A stretch of DNA of 64,000 bases, taken from the NCBI RefSeq assembly GCF_014333585.1, contig NZ_JACSCW010000004.1, positions 186,001 to 250,000 of the forward strand, read 5' to 3'. Shown piece by piece: positions 35,828-44,784 of this stretch; position 1 is the stretch's first letter; each line of letters opens with the position of its first letter. This DNA is from Hymenobacter sp. BT188 (lineage in GTDB: Bacteria; Bacteroidota; Bacteroidia; Cytophagales; Hymenobacteraceae). Below the pieces are notes generated by a model. That model was not told the origin of the DNA. It did no database searches and was given only the letters and a program-made list of their open reading frames with translations. The translations under genes and the position numbers were made by a program.

Positions 35828-36793
35828 TTACTGCTTCAGCAGCAACTCTAGTTCCTTCTGCGTCACTTGAATGACGGTGCCATGGCGGGCGCCCGCAGGA
35901 AAGCTTATTTGGTCGGAAACGTCAGTCCACGCTTTGAGGTCACTGGAGCGGACGGCGCCGTATTTATGCTCGGTGTATTTATCGAAGTATACCAGCCACT
36001 GCTTACCGAGCTGAATGGCAGTAGGTCCTTCTGCCCAATACTTGCCAGTGATGGGAGCGGAGGCTTTGCCGTACGGGCCAGTGAGGTTGTTGCTGAAAGC
36101 CACCTTTAGGTTCTTTTGAGCGGGCTCGCGGGTTTCGTCTTTCAGAATCATGACGTAGCGTTTACCGTCGCGCTGGATGGTAGCATCGATGGAGTTGAAG
36201 CCGGGCTCGTAGAGCAGCTTCGTGTCGCTGAAGGTCTTGAAGTCCTTAGTAGTGACGTAGTAGAGGCGGTGGTTGTAGGCCTTGTCGGCGGTGCTTTGGG
36301 TTTCGGGAAATTTGCCGGTAATGGTGGTGGCCCAATAGATTAAGTAGGTGCCAGTTTTTTCGTCCAACGTGATTTCGGGAGCCCAGCAGTTGCGTGCTTC
36401 TGCTTCGTGCTGCATCACCGGAATAAACTGCTGCTCCGACCAGTTCACCAGGTCTTTGGAAGAAGCGTAGCCGATGCCTTTATCATTCCAGCTTACCGTC
36501 CAGACCATGTGAAACAGTCCATCCTTGCCCCGAATCACGCAGGGGTCGCGCATGAGCTTGTCTTGGGCCACAGTGGGTCGCAAAAAGGTGCTGTCTTTTT
36601 TCAAGGCCGTCCAGGTGTAGCCATCCTTGCTGTGGGCCAGGTGCAGGCCGTCTTGGCCGTTGCCTTTGAAGTAAGCAAATACCAGTGCTTGCCCTTTCGG
36701 TGCAATCTGCTGAGCAAACGTGCTGAGACTGATGAAGAAGCTGGCAGCAAGTAGGAAAGCCTTCGGGCTTTTTAAGAAGGAAATTGGCGGCAT
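35828..36793 (-). CDS. GH43-like five-bladed beta-propeller glycosidase, secreted
   Basis: Protein of 321 residues with signal ending LSTFAQ. The GH43-type triad is placeable: aspartate in LMRDPCVIRG, aspartate in NSIDATIQRDG and glutamate in YWAEGPTAI. The fold has repeated GLHLAHSKDGYTW and GIGYASSKDLVNW blades. Likely removes arabinose or a related sugar from RG-I side chains; the subfamily is not clear. It is the last of three minus-strand genes (with 37852 and 36807), separated from its neighbour by 13 bp that contain a GGGGGGC motif. Confidence 0.82.
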   Translation of the reverse strand: MPPISFLKSPKAFLLAASFFISLSTFAQQIAPKGQALVFAYFKGNGQDGLHLAHSKDGYTWTALKKDSTFLRPTVAQDKLMRDPCVIRGKDGLFHMVWTVSWNDKGIGYASSKDLVNWSEQQFIPVMQHEAEARNCWAPEITLDEKTGTYLIYWATTITGKFPETQSTADKAYNHRLYYVTTKDFKTFSDTKLLYEPGFNSIDATIQRDGKRYVMILKDETREPAQKNLKVAFSNNLTGPYGKASAPITGKYWAEGPTAIQLGKQWLVYFDKYTEHKYGAVRSSDLKAWTDVSDQISFPAGARHGTVIQVTQKELELLLKQ

Positions 36794-36806
36794 CTAGGGG
36801 GGCTTT

Positions 36807-37862
36807 TTACAATGGTTTTTTAGGTTGCTTACCAGTTGGCTTGAGCTGAATATACGTGGGCTGGTCCCGGTCGCAGGTGAGCTTGCCGTTGGCGTAGTGC
36901 AGCTCAACTACCTGAATCAGGCTGCGTTTCGTGGCGATGGTGGCGGCTGCGGAGGGCGTGCCTTCGGTGCGACCGGGGTGGGTGAAGTAGAACAGATACG
37001 CCCGGTCGCCCTGCACTACTACGTCGGGGTGGCCGCCGATGGCTTGATCTTCCGGGCCTTTGCCGGGCAGTTCTACTAGCCGCTCTTCTTGGGGCTGCCA
37101 CTGCTGCAAGTCGGCGGAGCTGTACACGCCTAGGCCTTTCCATTTGTCGATGATCATCCAGTAGCGGTCATTCCAGCGGAATACTTTGGGGCCTTCGCCG
37201 CGCTCCTTCAGGGCCAGACCTTTGTCTTGCCAGTGGTAGAGGTCGGGGCTGTCGGCGTAGTAGATTGATTTGCCGTCGCGCTCGTTGTTATACCACATGC
37301 GCCACGTGCCATCGGGCCGACGAAATACGCTGGCATCAATGACTTTGTCGGTGGTTAGGTTAAGCGTCGATTCGTATTTCCAATTCAGCAAATCCGAACT
37401 CGTGAGGTGCAGAATATGGCGAGGGTGGTTCCAGTCGGTGAAAATGCCCGGTACGTAGGTCAGAAACATGTGGTAGCGGCCTTTTGCATCCTCCACTACA
37501 TCGGAAGCCCAATGCGTATACTGTGGGGTGGGGCGGTAGTTGATGTTGGCCGTGTCGCGGTAGCTCCACGTGGCGCCCCCGTCCGCCGATTCGGCAATGC
37601 CAATGCGCGTGCCGTGCACCCAGGTTACGCCCTCGGCGGCGGGATCGGTGGCGCGGCGGTTGGTGTAAAACATAAACCACTTCTTCTCCCGCTTATTCCA
37701 GATTATAACCGGGTCGGCGGCGCCGTCATAAATCGGGTCGCGATACAGGGGTTTGGGGGCCAACTTACCCGCCGGTTTTTTCTGCGCCAGCGTGTACGTG
37801 GGGGGCAAAAAGAAGAGTAATAAAAGGCAAACAAGGCCGTATTTTATCATGCTAATTGCCAT
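36807..37862 (-). CDS. Beta-propeller glycosidase (GH43/GH117-like), secreted
   Basis: Protein of 351 residues with signal ending YTLAQ. Candidate catalytic residues: DGAADPVIIWN (Asp), DKVIDASVFRRPDG (Asp), RGEGPKVFRWND (Glu); GGHPDVVV would supply the metal-binding histidine seen in such propellers. The substrate is unknown, but its place between an acetylesterase and another propeller enzyme suggests RG-I side-chain trimming. The first ATG (37862) overlaps the upstream gene by 11 bp; an ATG at 37850 would leave a 1-bp gap. Either implies coupling. Confidence 0.78.
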   Translation of the reverse strand: MAISMIKYGLVCLLLLFFLPPTYTLAQKKPAGKLAPKPLYRDPIYDGAADPVIIWNKREKKWFMFYTNRRATDPAAEGVTWVHGTRIGIAESADGGATWSYRDTANINYRPTPQYTHWASDVVEDAKGRYHMFLTYVPGIFTDWNHPRHILHLTSSDLLNWKYESTLNLTTDKVIDASVFRRPDGTWRMWYNNERDGKSIYYADSPDLYHWQDKGLALKERGEGPKVFRWNDRYWMIIDKWKGLGVYSSADLQQWQPQEERLVELPGKGPEDQAIGGHPDVVVQGDRAYLFYFTHPGRTEGTPSAAATIATKRSLIQVVELHYANGKLTCDRDQPTYIQLKPTGKQPKKPL

Positions 37863-39186
37863 CAGGTTTCACAGTATCAGTGCGCAGACTTTCGGCCCAT
37901 TGCCAAGCGGCTAACGCATCTGGTTTGGCAGGCGAGAAGGGCGGAGTGTCATTCCTGAGAAACCTCACCAAGCCCAGTTTATTGGCTTTTATGCCTTCCA
38001 CCACGCACTTAGCAATCTGGTAGGCACCATAAGGGCTGAAGTGAGTGTTGTCGGCTAAGGCTTGCTCCTGACCAGGGTAGGTGTTAGGCGGATAATGCAC
38101 AAACGCCTTTTTCGACTCTTCCACGCCTATCGCTTCATATAGCGTTTGAGTCATGGCGGTAAGGTCAATGAGGGCAACGTTCTCGGCGCGGGCGACCTGG
38201 CGGGCGGCTTCGGGATAGTCGCCAAGGCTGTTCTCAATCTTGCCATCAACTCCAAACGAGCGGCGGCTGGTGGAGGTGAGAATGACTGGAGTTCCACCCT
38301 TCTTTTTGGCTTCCGCGACGAACAGTTTCAGGCGCTCGGTGTAGGAGTTGTAGGCGCCGTCCTGGGGGCCTTTTTCCTTCTGGTCATTATGCCCAAACTC
38401 AATGAAAAGATAGTCGCCGGGCTTCATCACGCTCAGTACTTTTTCCAGGCGCCGGGAGCCCTGAAAGCTACCCAAACTCAGGCCCGATTCGGCATGATTG
38501 GCCACGGCCACACCCGGCTTCAGAAACCGCGGCAGCATCTGTCCCCATGAGGCCCAAGGCTCCTCTTCCTGATTGACCACGGTAGAATTGCCGGCCAGAA
38601 AAACGGTGACGGCCGATGGGTTGGGCGTTATTTCCAACGAGCTCAGGCAAGTAGCGGAGCCATTGAACTCCAGCGTCAGCTTGTTGTCCCAATCGAGTTT
38701 AGTTAATTCCCGTGGTTTCAAAGCCACCGAATTGCCCCCTAGAATCTGCCGGCTTTTGATGTTGATGGTAAACGTGTGCGTGCTGAATTTGCCCGGCGCG
38801 GTTTCCGTCTTTTCTAGCAGTAAGCGGCGTGATTCCGCCTTCACGGAGCTGGACGAGCGGCCCTCGGCATCGCCGAGCGTAAAGGTCACATTGTAGTTGC
38901 CCTCCGGCAAATCGACCGAGAAATAAAAGGGCTTGTCACTGGTCACAAAATCGCCTTTGAGCGCATCTTTTCCACCCCGGTCGACTGCTTTCACGGTGGT
39001 GTTAAAATCGAAGCCGTAGCCCTTGTCTGCTGTGTAAATGGCAGTCGGTAAAACCTGTTGGTAGCCAGGCGCCGTTTTACCTGATCCAAAATCAAATTTG
39101 AAAATGGTTTTAGCAGGTTGCGCGACGGTGCTTTTGGCTATGAATAGGCCGACAAGGCAGGCTAGTAGGAAGAAGGCAGGTTTCAT
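37852..39186 (-). CDS. Rhamnogalacturonan acetylesterase with N-terminal beta-sandwich domain
   Basis: Protein of 444 residues with signal ending STVAQ. Residues about 25-190 form a galactose-binding-like beta domain (FKFDFGSGKTAPGYQQV, GNYNVTFTLGDAEG). Residues about 195-420 are an SGNH esterase. Block I reads AGNSTVVNQ, so the usual GDS is GNS, with the nucleophile serine retained; block III is EFGHND and block V DNTHFSPYGA. YesT/RhgT-like enzymes of this layout deacetylate RG-I. It heads a minus-strand group with the two propeller enzymes and overlaps the next gene. Confidence 0.9.
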   Translation of the reverse strand: MKPAFFLLACLVGLFIAKSTVAQPAKTIFKFDFGSGKTAPGYQQVLPTAIYTADKGYGFDFNTTVKAVDRGGKDALKGDFVTSDKPFYFSVDLPEGNYNVTFTLGDAEGRSSSSVKAESRRLLLEKTETAPGKFSTHTFTINIKSRQILGGNSVALKPRELTKLDWDNKLTLEFNGSATCLSSLEITPNPSAVTVFLAGNSTVVNQEEEPWASWGQMLPRFLKPGVAVANHAESGLSLGSFQGSRRLEKVLSVMKPGDYLFIEFGHNDQKEKGPQDGAYNSYTERLKLFVAEAKKKGGTPVILTSTSRRSFGVDGKIENSLGDYPEAARQVARAENVALIDLTAMTQTLYEAIGVEESKKAFVHYPPNTYPGQEQALADNTHFSPYGAYQIAKCVVEGIKANKLGLVRFLRNDTPPFSPAKPDALAAWQWAESLRTDTVKPDGN

Positions 39187-39272
39187 ATCGACAGTGGCAG
39201 CGGTAGTAGCTTGCCAACGAACTAAATGTAAACGCCACCTCCTGATTAGCTTACCTGTACTGTCGGGTAAAC

Positions 39273-40940
39273 TTAAATAACGGTGGCCGCAGCGGCACGC
39301 CCAGCTACGCGGCCAGAAAAGAGGCAGCCGCCCAAAAAAGTGCCCTCCAAAGCACGGTATCCGTGCATACCGCCGCCGCCAAAGCCAGCTACCTCGCCCG
39401 CCGCATACAGGCCGCGCACGGGGTTGCCTTCCGCGTTCAGTACCCGCCCGTAAAGGTCGGTTTCGAGGCCACCGAGAGTTTTGCGGGTGATGATGTGCAG
39501 GCGCACCGCAATAAGCGGCCCGGCCGACGGGTCGAGTATAGAGTGAGGTTTGGCCGTGCGGATAAGTTTGTCCCCCAAGTACTTGCGCGCCCCTCGGATG
39601 GCCGTAATCTGGCTGTCTTTGCTGAATGGGTTATCCAGTTGCCGGTCGCGGGCCCGCACTTCGCGCTCCAGGGAAGCGAGGTCGATGAGGGGCTCCTCCG
39701 TCAGGGCGTTCATGCCTCGGACCAGGTCGGCGAGGTTGTCGCGTACCACGAAATCGGCGCCGTGCTTTTTAAAGGCTTCGACGGGAGCCGGTGCGGCTTT
39801 GCCAAAGGCGCGGCAGAGAGTCTGGCGCCAGTCTTTATTGGTCAGATCAGGGTTTTGCTCCGAGCCGGAAAGAGCAAATTCCTTTCGCAGAATGCGCTGT
39901 GTTAGCACAAACCAGCTGTAATCGTGACCTGTTTGGCGAAGGTACCGCAGCGTGCCCAGCGAGTCGAAGCCCGGGAACAAGGGCACGGGCAGGCGATTCC
40001 CATGTGCATCGAGCCACAGCGAGGAAGGGCCGGGTAGAATGCGGATGCCGTGATTAGGCCAGATAGGGTTCCAGTTTTGGATGCCTTCCGGGTAGTGCCA
40101 CATGCGGTCCTGGTTGATTAAATGCGCCCCAGCGGCGGCGCTGATGCCCAGCATCAACCCATCGACGTGGGCGGGCACACCCGACAGCATGCTTTTGGGC
40201 GGCTCGCCGAGGCGCGCGGGCCAGTTTTGCCGCACCAGCGCATGATTGGCCCCAATACCACCTGACGTTACAATAACTGCCTGGGCATAAAATGCGAAGT
40301 CGCCGACGGCTATGCGGGAGCTTTTCTGCCCGCGCAGTACGTCGCTGGGTTCCAGAATTTCACCCAACACGCCATTCACGACGCCATTTGTTACGATTAA
40401 CTCTTCTACCCGATGCCGAAATTTGAAGGTGATAAGGCCGCGTTTTACGCCTTCGCGCACGCGCCGCTCGAAGGGTGCCAATACCCCCGGCCCAGTGCCC
40501 CAGGTGACGTGGAAGCGCGGTACCGAATTGCCGTGACCGATGGCGCCATACCCGCCCCGCTCGGCCCAGCCTACCACCGGAAAAAATCGCATGCCCTGCT
40601 TGTAAAGCCAGGACCGCTTCTCGCCGGCCGCAAAATCTACGTAGGCCTCAGCCCAGCGGCGGGGCCATTTGTCCTCGGGGCGGTCGAAGGCGGCGGTGCC
40701 GAGCCAGTCTTCCAGAGCCAGGGCGTGGGAGTCGTGGATGCCCATGCGGCGCTGCTCGGGCGAATCGACCAGAAAAAGCCCCCCAAGCGACCAGAACGCT
40801 TGTCCGCCCAGGTTTTGCTCCGGCTCCTGGTCGAGCAGAAGCACTTTTTTGCCGGCGTCGGCCAGCTCGGCGGCGGCTACCAAACCGGCCAGTCCGGCCC
40901 CGATTACAAGTACATCAGCTTCCATAGGGTCGGGCAACAT
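39273..40940 (-). CDS. FAD-binding dehydrogenase (fumarate reductase/KstD-like flavoprotein)
   Basis: Flavoprotein of 555 residues. The N-terminal dinucleotide motif VLVIGAGLAGLVAAAELADAGKKVLLLDQE binds FAD, followed by GGQAFWSLGGLF. The C-terminal flavin-binding segment is GLYAAGEVAGFGGGGMHGYRALEGTFLGGCLFSG. It belongs to the FAD-dependent dehydrogenase group annotated as putative 3-oxosteroid-dehydrogenase-like, but the substrate is not evident. No signal peptide, so cytoplasmic. It has no obvious part in pectin breakdown despite its position. ATGs at 40940 and 40925 are both possible. Confidence 0.88.
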   Translation of the reverse strand: MLPDPMEADVLVIGAGLAGLVAAAELADAGKKVLLLDQEPEQNLGGQAFWSLGGLFLVDSPEQRRMGIHDSHALALEDWLGTAAFDRPEDKWPRRWAEAYVDFAAGEKRSWLYKQGMRFFPVVGWAERGGYGAIGHGNSVPRFHVTWGTGPGVLAPFERRVREGVKRGLITFKFRHRVEELIVTNGVVNGVLGEILEPSDVLRGQKSSRIAVGDFAFYAQAVIVTSGGIGANHALVRQNWPARLGEPPKSMLSGVPAHVDGLMLGISAAAGAHLINQDRMWHYPEGIQNWNPIWPNHGIRILPGPSSLWLDAHGNRLPVPLFPGFDSLGTLRYLRQTGHDYSWFVLTQRILRKEFALSGSEQNPDLTNKDWRQTLCRAFGKAAPAPVEAFKKHGADFVVRDNLADLVRGMNALTEEPLIDLASLEREVRARDRQLDNPFSKDSQITAIRGARKYLGDKLIRTAKPHSILDPSAGPLIAVRLHIITRKTLGGLETDLYGRVLNAEGNPVRGLYAAGEVAGFGGGGMHGYRALEGTFLGGCLFSGRVAGRAAAATVI

Positions 40941-40973
40941 GAGTACTGGTGAAAACTTGGCTATTCTGTTCTC

Positions 40974-41588
40974 TTAAGGCGTAGTTTTTTGCGATTCATG
41001 CCAGGCATTGTACCGCCGAACTATTGTGGGAAGGTCACGATACCGGTAGCGGCCAACTTGTAGGTCGGCAACTAACTCTGGACAGTCGCCAAAATAAGCG
41101 ACAGCATCTTTCGGGAATCTCCATCCACTGACCTCGTCTAGCTGCATCTTATCCGGGCGATAGATGACGAGGCTGTTTTCAGGATTGTACACCCTGTCAC
41201 CGAACCGGCGAGGATAAAAGCTGTAATGATATAGCTGCACTTCGCCCGCTAGTATCTGCTGCAAGAAAGCACGGTTGAGGGAATTAGTGCCCTTCTGTGC
41301 AAACAGCAGCGAAACGTAGCGGATGGTGTCCAGGTCGGAATAGTAAGTAAAGGAGGCGAGTTGATCGGCATCCAGATTAAGGCGTTGGTGGCCCCGTATC
41401 GGAAGAAACTCTACCTGATACTGTTGTGTATACCTACTAGTTGGAACAATTGCCCCCTGCAGGGTATCGCCGCCCATCGTAACGACGTAGCCCGGCAATG
41501 GCTTTTTATTTTGGGCATAACTGCTGATCGTGAGCAGCAGACAGGCAAGCAGGAGCGGCCCATACCGCTGGCGTGGTGGGTAGTGCAT
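40974..41588 (-). CDS. Secreted protein of unknown function
   Basis: Protein of 204 residues that I do not recognise. It has a clear signal peptide (LLLACLLLTISSYAQ). The mature N-terminus GYVVTMGGDTLQGAIV resembles a small-beta-domain start found in many uncharacterised Bacteroidota secreted proteins. No catalytic motif, repeat or membrane segment is visible beyond that. It is 33 bp upstream of the FAD dehydrogenase on the same strand, so the two may be co-transcribed. Probably a real gene because of the signal peptide and codon pattern. Confidence 0.75.
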   Translation of the reverse strand: MHYPPRQRYGPLLLACLLLTISSYAQNKKPLPGYVVTMGGDTLQGAIVPTSRYTQQYQVEFLPIRGHQRLNLDADQLASFTYYSDLDTIRYVSLLFAQKGTNSLNRAFLQQILAGEVQLYHYSFYPRRFGDRVYNPENSLVIYRPDKMQLDEVSGWRFPKDAVAYFGDCPELVADLQVGRYRYRDLPTIVRRYNAWHESQKTTP

Positions 41589-41903
41589 AGTGAAGTAGAG
41601 ATAATGAATAATGTAAGCAGCCCTAAGTAAGCATAGATTGAGCAGGCTTCTAGTACAGCGTCATGTTATTTTGTAGATTTCGCATATAAAATTGAAAGTA
41701 TCCGTTGGCCACTGGCTGTTTTGGCTATGGCAGCTGGCCGCCGGGGAGTGGCGTTTCTGACAGGCAAAACCACAAATGATGGCGAGAATGACTGCCCGGG
41801 TACGGAAACTGCTCTATCTTTCGTCACTTTGCCTGAGCAGCCAAGCTGTTGCATCAGCCGCTGGCTGAATCAGCTTGGACCGCCTTGTTTCCAAATTACC
41901 AGT
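41589..41903. other. Divergent intergenic region without recognisable elements
   Basis: These 315 bases separate the divergent genes at 41588 (-) and 41904 (+). The frame of the downstream gene stays open through much of it (to an ATG at 41721), but the predicted peptide has no signal and the lipobox start is at 41904. I see no rhamnose box, arabinose palindrome, hairpin repeat or GGGGGGC motif here. Confidence 0.5.
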
Positions 41904-44621
41904 ATGAAACAATCATCCTTTTCAGCGGGCTTTGTGCTTGCGTGTTCTCTCTTAAGTGCTTGTCAGATGCAGCAATCAACTGATACGGACGACTCCGGGG
42001 CAGTGTGGAAGTCGGAGGCGTACGCCGTGTATCGCGATAGTGTGGTGCAGGGTAAGCACGTAGCGCGGGTGCTTTCGCCCACATCGCTCACCTCAAACTA
42101 CCAGAGCCCGGCCAACGAGTTTCAGAGCCCGGAAATCAACTTTAAGTTTAGTATAAACGGCAAGGATAACGAGCTGGCACCGGGCCAGGACCATCGGTTT
42201 ATTGCCGTGCCGCGGGCGGGCAAAACAGCCCCCGAACTACCGGTCATTGTGTTTGGGCAGCGCTACGTAGACCCTGGAGCGGTGCCAGCCAACTTGTATT
42301 TGCCTCCCAACACACCCATGAAGATTCGGCTGGACATGCGGCCGGTGCTGGCGGCATTTAAGAAGCAAGGTTACTACACCACCTTCAAAGGCGAGAAGAT
42401 TTATAAGGAAGACTTCAAGAAGGTATTTGTAGCTGGCAATACGGCCCCGTTGAGCTGGGATTTTGACAACCTGGTGAACAAGCCCGAGCTGGAGCTGAAA
42501 GACTCGGATGGTAACGGCATTTATGAGGCTACGCTGACCCTAAATGCCCCCCAGGCCGCCAAAACCACCGCTGGCAAATGGGAAAAGTCTGTCAAGACCG
42601 ATGACTTTCCGCAGTACACTTCGGAGTACCCGATTGCCGATGCGCTGTATAATCTGGCGCTGGAGGAAGCGCGACGGGCGGTGGAGCCAGATAGCACCTT
42701 CCGCACGGGCAAAGAGTGGGCCGGCGTCTGGACCCGCGACATCAGCTACAGTATCATCCTGTCGATGGCTATGCTGCAGCCCGAAGTGGCTATGAAAAGC
42801 CTGATGCGCAAAGTGTCGGAAGACGGGCGCATAATTCAGGATACGGGCACGGGCGGCGCATACCCATGCTCCACCGACCGTATGATTTGGGCCACGGCCG
42901 CTTGGGAAATCTATAAGGTAACCGGCGATGAGCAGTGGCTGCGCACGGTGTATCCTATTATCAAAAAGTCGATTGAGGACGACATACAGAACGCCTACAA
43001 CTCCCAAACCGGCATGGTACGCGGCGAATCGTCGTTTCTGGATTGGCGCGAGCAAACGTACCCCAAGTGGATGCAGCCCGTGGATATTTATGAGTCGGAA
43101 ACGCTGGGGACCAACGCGGTGCATTACCAGGGCAACGTGGTGCTCAGCCAGATGGCCCGGATACTTGGCGAACCAGTCGTGGCCAGCAAGCATCAGCAGC
43201 TAGCGGAGCAGATCAAGCAGGGCATGAACAAACACCTGTGGCTGGCTGAAAAGGGCTATTATGGCCAGTTTTTGTACGGCCGTACCTACAAAATACTGTC
43301 GCCACGGGCGGAGGCGCTGGGCGAAGCGCTAAGCGTGCTTTTCGGCGTGGCCGAAGGTGATCGGGCGGAGCGAGTGGTGCAGAAAACGCCCACCACGCCT
43401 TTCGGTATCAGCTGCATCTACCCTCAAATTCCGGGCATTCCGCCTTACCACAATAACGGGGTATGGCCCTTTGTGCAAAGCTACTGGGCACTAGCGGCCG
43501 CAAAGGTTGGCAACCAAGCCTCGCTCACGGAAAGCATGGCTGCCATTTATCGGCCCGCGGCCTTATTCCTGACAAACAAGGAGAATTTTGTAGCAGAGAA
43601 CGGCGACTTCGCGGGCACCCAAATCAACTCCAGCAATATGCTCTGGAGCTTATCAGGCAGTCTGAGCCTGGTGTATAAGGTGCTGTTTGGAATGGATTTT
43701 CAGGCCGATAAGCTGGTGTTCCGGCCATTTGTGCCGCAGGCATTCGCTGGCCCGCGTAAGCTGGCCGGGTTCAAGTATCGGGGGGCGGTGCTGGATATTG
43801 AGATGGAAGGCTACGGCAACGAAATAACGACCATCACCTTGGATGACAAGCCATTGGCTAATGCCACCATCCCCGCCACACTTACCGGCCGCCATAAGGT
43901 GCGCATTCTGTTGCTCGGAAAAGCCCCCCAGATGGCCCCAGTGAATCAGGTTGCTAACCGATTCTCACCCGCAGCGCCTGAAGTTGCTTTCGCGAACAAT
44001 CGCATCACCTGGAATAAGCAGGAAGGGGTGAGGAGCTACCGCATCCTGAGAAATGGCCAAGCAATAGCAACTACCACGGCGCTAGAGTCGCCGGCCGATG
44101 CCACGGGGTACGCTGAGTATCAGGTGGTAGCGGTTGATGCGTCAGGGCTCGAATCGTTTGCCAGCGAGCCGCTGGTGGTAAATGGGGAAAAGTTTAGTCA
44201 GCTTTATCAACTGGAGTCTGTTGCTCCGAAGGCGGCTTTACCGTATAAAGGCTTTACTGGTCAGGGCTTTGTTGAAATCAGCAAAACCAAAAATAAGGCG
44301 CTGACTATTCCTGTGACGGTGCCATTAACGGGTCTATACGCAATTGATTTTCGTTATTCCAACGGCAACGGACCAATCAATACGGAGAATAAATGCGCTA
44401 TTCGCACCCTGCGCAACGGTCAGCAACAGCTAGGTACCATTGTAATGCCTCAGCGCGGCGTAGCGGAGTGGTCAAACTGGGGCTTCTCCAACTCGGTGCT
44501 GGTACGTTTGGAAAATGGCCCTCAGACGTTGACTTTAGCCTTTGAGTCCGCTAATGAGAACATGAATGGTGCGGTGAACCAGGCTATGCTGGATTATGTG
44601 CGCCTGACGCGAGTACAGTAG
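41904..44621 (+). CDS. Large lipoprotein glycosidase with MGH1-like (alpha/alpha)6 domain
   Basis: About 905 residues. MKQSSFSAGFVLACSLLSAC ends in a lipobox cysteine, so it is membrane-anchored. A beta-sandwich N-terminal region is followed by the (alpha/alpha)6 catalytic region with GKEWAGVWTRDISYSIILSMAM, DTGTGGAYPCSTDRMIWATAAWEIY, GESSFLDWREQTYP and YHNNGVWPFVQSYWALAA. These segments match MGH1-like and glycogen-debranching-type six-hairpin enzymes. After about residue 690 come an FN3-like module (ITWNKQEGVRSYRILRNGQ) and a C-terminal carbohydrate-binding-like module. The substrate is unknown. It could supply a missing exo-activity such as rhamnosidase. Three GGGGGGC motifs lie inside. 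Confidence 0.82.
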   Translation: MKQSSFSAGFVLACSLLSACQMQQSTDTDDSGAVWKSEAYAVYRDSVVQGKHVARVLSPTSLTSNYQSPANEFQSPEINFKFSINGKDNELAPGQDHRFIAVPRAGKTAPELPVIVFGQRYVDPGAVPANLYLPPNTPMKIRLDMRPVLAAFKKQGYYTTFKGEKIYKEDFKKVFVAGNTAPLSWDFDNLVNKPELELKDSDGNGIYEATLTLNAPQAAKTTAGKWEKSVKTDDFPQYTSEYPIADALYNLALEEARRAVEPDSTFRTGKEWAGVWTRDISYSIILSMAMLQPEVAMKSLMRKVSEDGRIIQDTGTGGAYPCSTDRMIWATAAWEIYKVTGDEQWLRTVYPIIKKSIEDDIQNAYNSQTGMVRGESSFLDWREQTYPKWMQPVDIYESETLGTNAVHYQGNVVLSQMARILGEPVVASKHQQLAEQIKQGMNKHLWLAEKGYYGQFLYGRTYKILSPRAEALGEALSVLFGVAEGDRAERVVQKTPTTPFGISCIYPQIPGIPPYHNNGVWPFVQSYWALAAAKVGNQASLTESMAAIYRPAALFLTNKENFVAENGDFAGTQINSSNMLWSLSGSLSLVYKVLFGMDFQADKLVFRPFVPQAFAGPRKLAGFKYRGAVLDIEMEGYGNEITTITLDDKPLANATIPATLTGRHKVRILLLGKAPQMAPVNQVANRFSPAAPEVAFANNRITWNKQEGVRSYRILRNGQAIATTTALESPADATGYAEYQVVAVDASGLESFASEPLVVNGEKFSQLYQLESVAPKAALPYKGFTGQGFVEISKTKNKALTIPVTVPLTGLYAIDFRYSNGNGPINTENKCAIRTLRNGQQQLGTIVMPQRGVAEWSNWGFSNSVLVRLENGPQTLTLAFESANENMNGAVNQAMLDYVRLTRVQ

Positions 44622-44663
44622 TTGCTAATGCGGCAAAAACAGTCAAGAATAAACAACTAGACC

Positions 44664-44677
44664 GTCATGCAGAGCAA
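44664..44677. repeat. Remnant of the GTCATGC hairpin repeat
   Basis: GTCATGCAGAGCAA matches the left end of the hairpin family, but no right arm follows before the aldolase gene. Probably a decayed or truncated copy. Confidence 0.45.
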
Positions 44678-44784
44678 GGTCATTACTATACCTCTTATGA
44701 CCGGCCATTTGGTTCGTCAGTAAAATGTTGGAAATTGCCACTCCTACTTCTCACCCTATACTTTTTGCTCTTACACCATTCCTT

